From assembly GCF_018691265.1 (NCBI RefSeq), contig NW_024881282.1, forward strand, positions 56,340,227 through 56,404,226: DNA of 64,000 bases, written 5' to 3'. The stretch is from Tyto alba. Lineage: Eukaryota > Chordata > Aves > Strigiformes > Tytonidae. Of the stretch, positions 63,139 to 64,000 are shown in pieces (positions within the stretch are counted from its first letter, which is position 1; every line of letters begins with the position of its first letter). The translations under genes and the position numbers were made by a program. The notes beneath the pieces are model-generated. The model worked only from the letters and a program-made list of their open reading frames with translations. It ran no database searches and had not been told where the DNA came from.

Positions 63139-64000
63139 CCGTAAATACATAGTAACAGCTAGGCTGCTGGCTTGTAATCAGCCAAGGAGAGAACAAAAAG
63201 GGGCAGGTTTGAACGCCTGGCTGTGCATTTGCTCACGTGTGTGTCCGTCCAGCTTGCTCTCACGGTTTGTTCTCTTGTTTTGCAGTTTGTAATGCAACCT
63301 GTAGCTAGGATGTGTCTCCCTGTGAGAGAGGAGACCTGTAAACCCATGCTTTGTTTAGGGGATGTTAGAAGGACTGAAATAAACCCCATGTTTGGCAGCT
63401 GGTTTTATGGAAAGCGAAGCTATAGTCTGCTTGTGCCACCAGCTGAACCCACCACATATCCTGTGGTTATTCAGTGTCCCACGGACTGCTGTGGGGCATT
63501 TCTACTAACCCCATAGTCCAGATGTGCTTTGTGGTGCTTCATTCACCTTTAGGTTTGATTGGGTTTTACACGTGCTCGAAAAGGCAAAATAACATGGACC
63601 AGCCATTATTCTAAAAGTAAAACATTAGAGAAAGATCCTTGTTAACTGATAAAATACATTCTGGAACTAAAAAAAAATAACCCGCATTCTGAGTCCAGCA
63701 GTCTTAGATCAGAAGTAAAAAGAGCTACAGGGTGAGAAATAAAGAGCATCCTTCCATCTAACTTTTACTTTATTTGCCACCAAAATACCAACTTTGTTTA
63801 AAAATCCTCTAAAAGGTAATTCCCTCTGTTGCTGTATCAGTAACTGCCCTTTTCAGGCTGGGAGCCCATGACGAAATTGCACTGAAATCAACCGGCAAAA
63901 CCTGTCTGAAATCTAGGAATTGCCATATTGCTGGTGAGCAGAGGCCTTCTGCTGTGGCTTGGTGGAAATTCACTGACTAAAATGGGATCTGCTTCACTGT
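63139..64000. other. Sequence downstream of the second CpG island
   Basis: GC content falls back to background. No coding exon with SLC38 similarity was found. By position this would be intron 1 of the downstream gene. Confidence 0.45.

Noticed and set aside
61571..63150. Open frames up to 198 codons in the second CpG island
   Set aside because: Composition-driven. They read through poly-A, poly-C, (TA)n and GT repeats and have no similarity to SLC38A1 or another family.
61915..64000. SLC38A1 coding exons
   Set aside because: I looked for its conserved N-terminal and TM1 motifs (such as [16 protein letters not shown]) and found none. Only a promoter-type island is present.

Overview
This window is vertebrate nuclear DNA, and most likely from a bird. 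It holds one complete spliced gene, read on the + strand: SLC38A2, the sodium-coupled neutral amino acid transporter SNAT2. Fifteen coding exons join cleanly into a 501-residue protein, with GT-AG introns throughout and matching phases at every junction. The bird assignment rests on a long CR1 retroposon of the avian type, an avian-type solo LTR, and an SLC38A2 protein that is close to but distinct from the mammalian one. There is no prokaryotic, CRISPR or operon-type content.

Layout. Positions 1-21,150 are gene-poor and AT-rich. They contain an old, decayed CR1/L3-like LINE fragment (about 5,835-6,575, + strand), a 465-bp purine microsatellite with a GGAA core (7,746-8,210), a 2.4-kb 5'-truncated CR1 on the - strand (8,694-11,103) and a small GC-rich tandem repeat (about 13,072-13,230). 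Positions 21,150-24,600 form a large CpG island full of G and C homopolymers. Its 3' half carries the SLC38A2 promoter, a probable noncoding exon 1, and an intronic amino acid response element next to a CCAAT box. The coding sequence runs 24,210-36,432, and a 3-kb 3' UTR ends near 39,415. Its distal part contains four Pumilio-type sites within 80 nt. Positions 39,416-61,900 have no recognisable coding gene, but hold a roughly 1-kb solo LTR (52,121-53,137). A second CpG island (about 61,915-62,770) is probably the promoter and first noncoding exon of the next SLC38 gene. SLC38A1 is expected from the conserved SLC38A2-SLC38A1 gene order, but none of its coding sequence is inside the window.

Functional picture. 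SNAT2 is the classic amino-acid-starvation-induced transporter, switched on by ATF4 through a C/EBP-ATF response element (CARE) in intron 1. That element is visible here. A perfect 9-bp match to the same consensus sits just before coding exon 3. Another lies 12 bp inside the probable intron 1 of the downstream gene. This suggests, but does not prove, that both transporters share stress input.

I found no undescribed multi-gene system. The most useful leads are the paired CARE motifs at the two promoters, the Pumilio cluster, the homopolymer-studded promoter, a 60-bp perfect alternating purine-pyrimidine block and the GGAA array.
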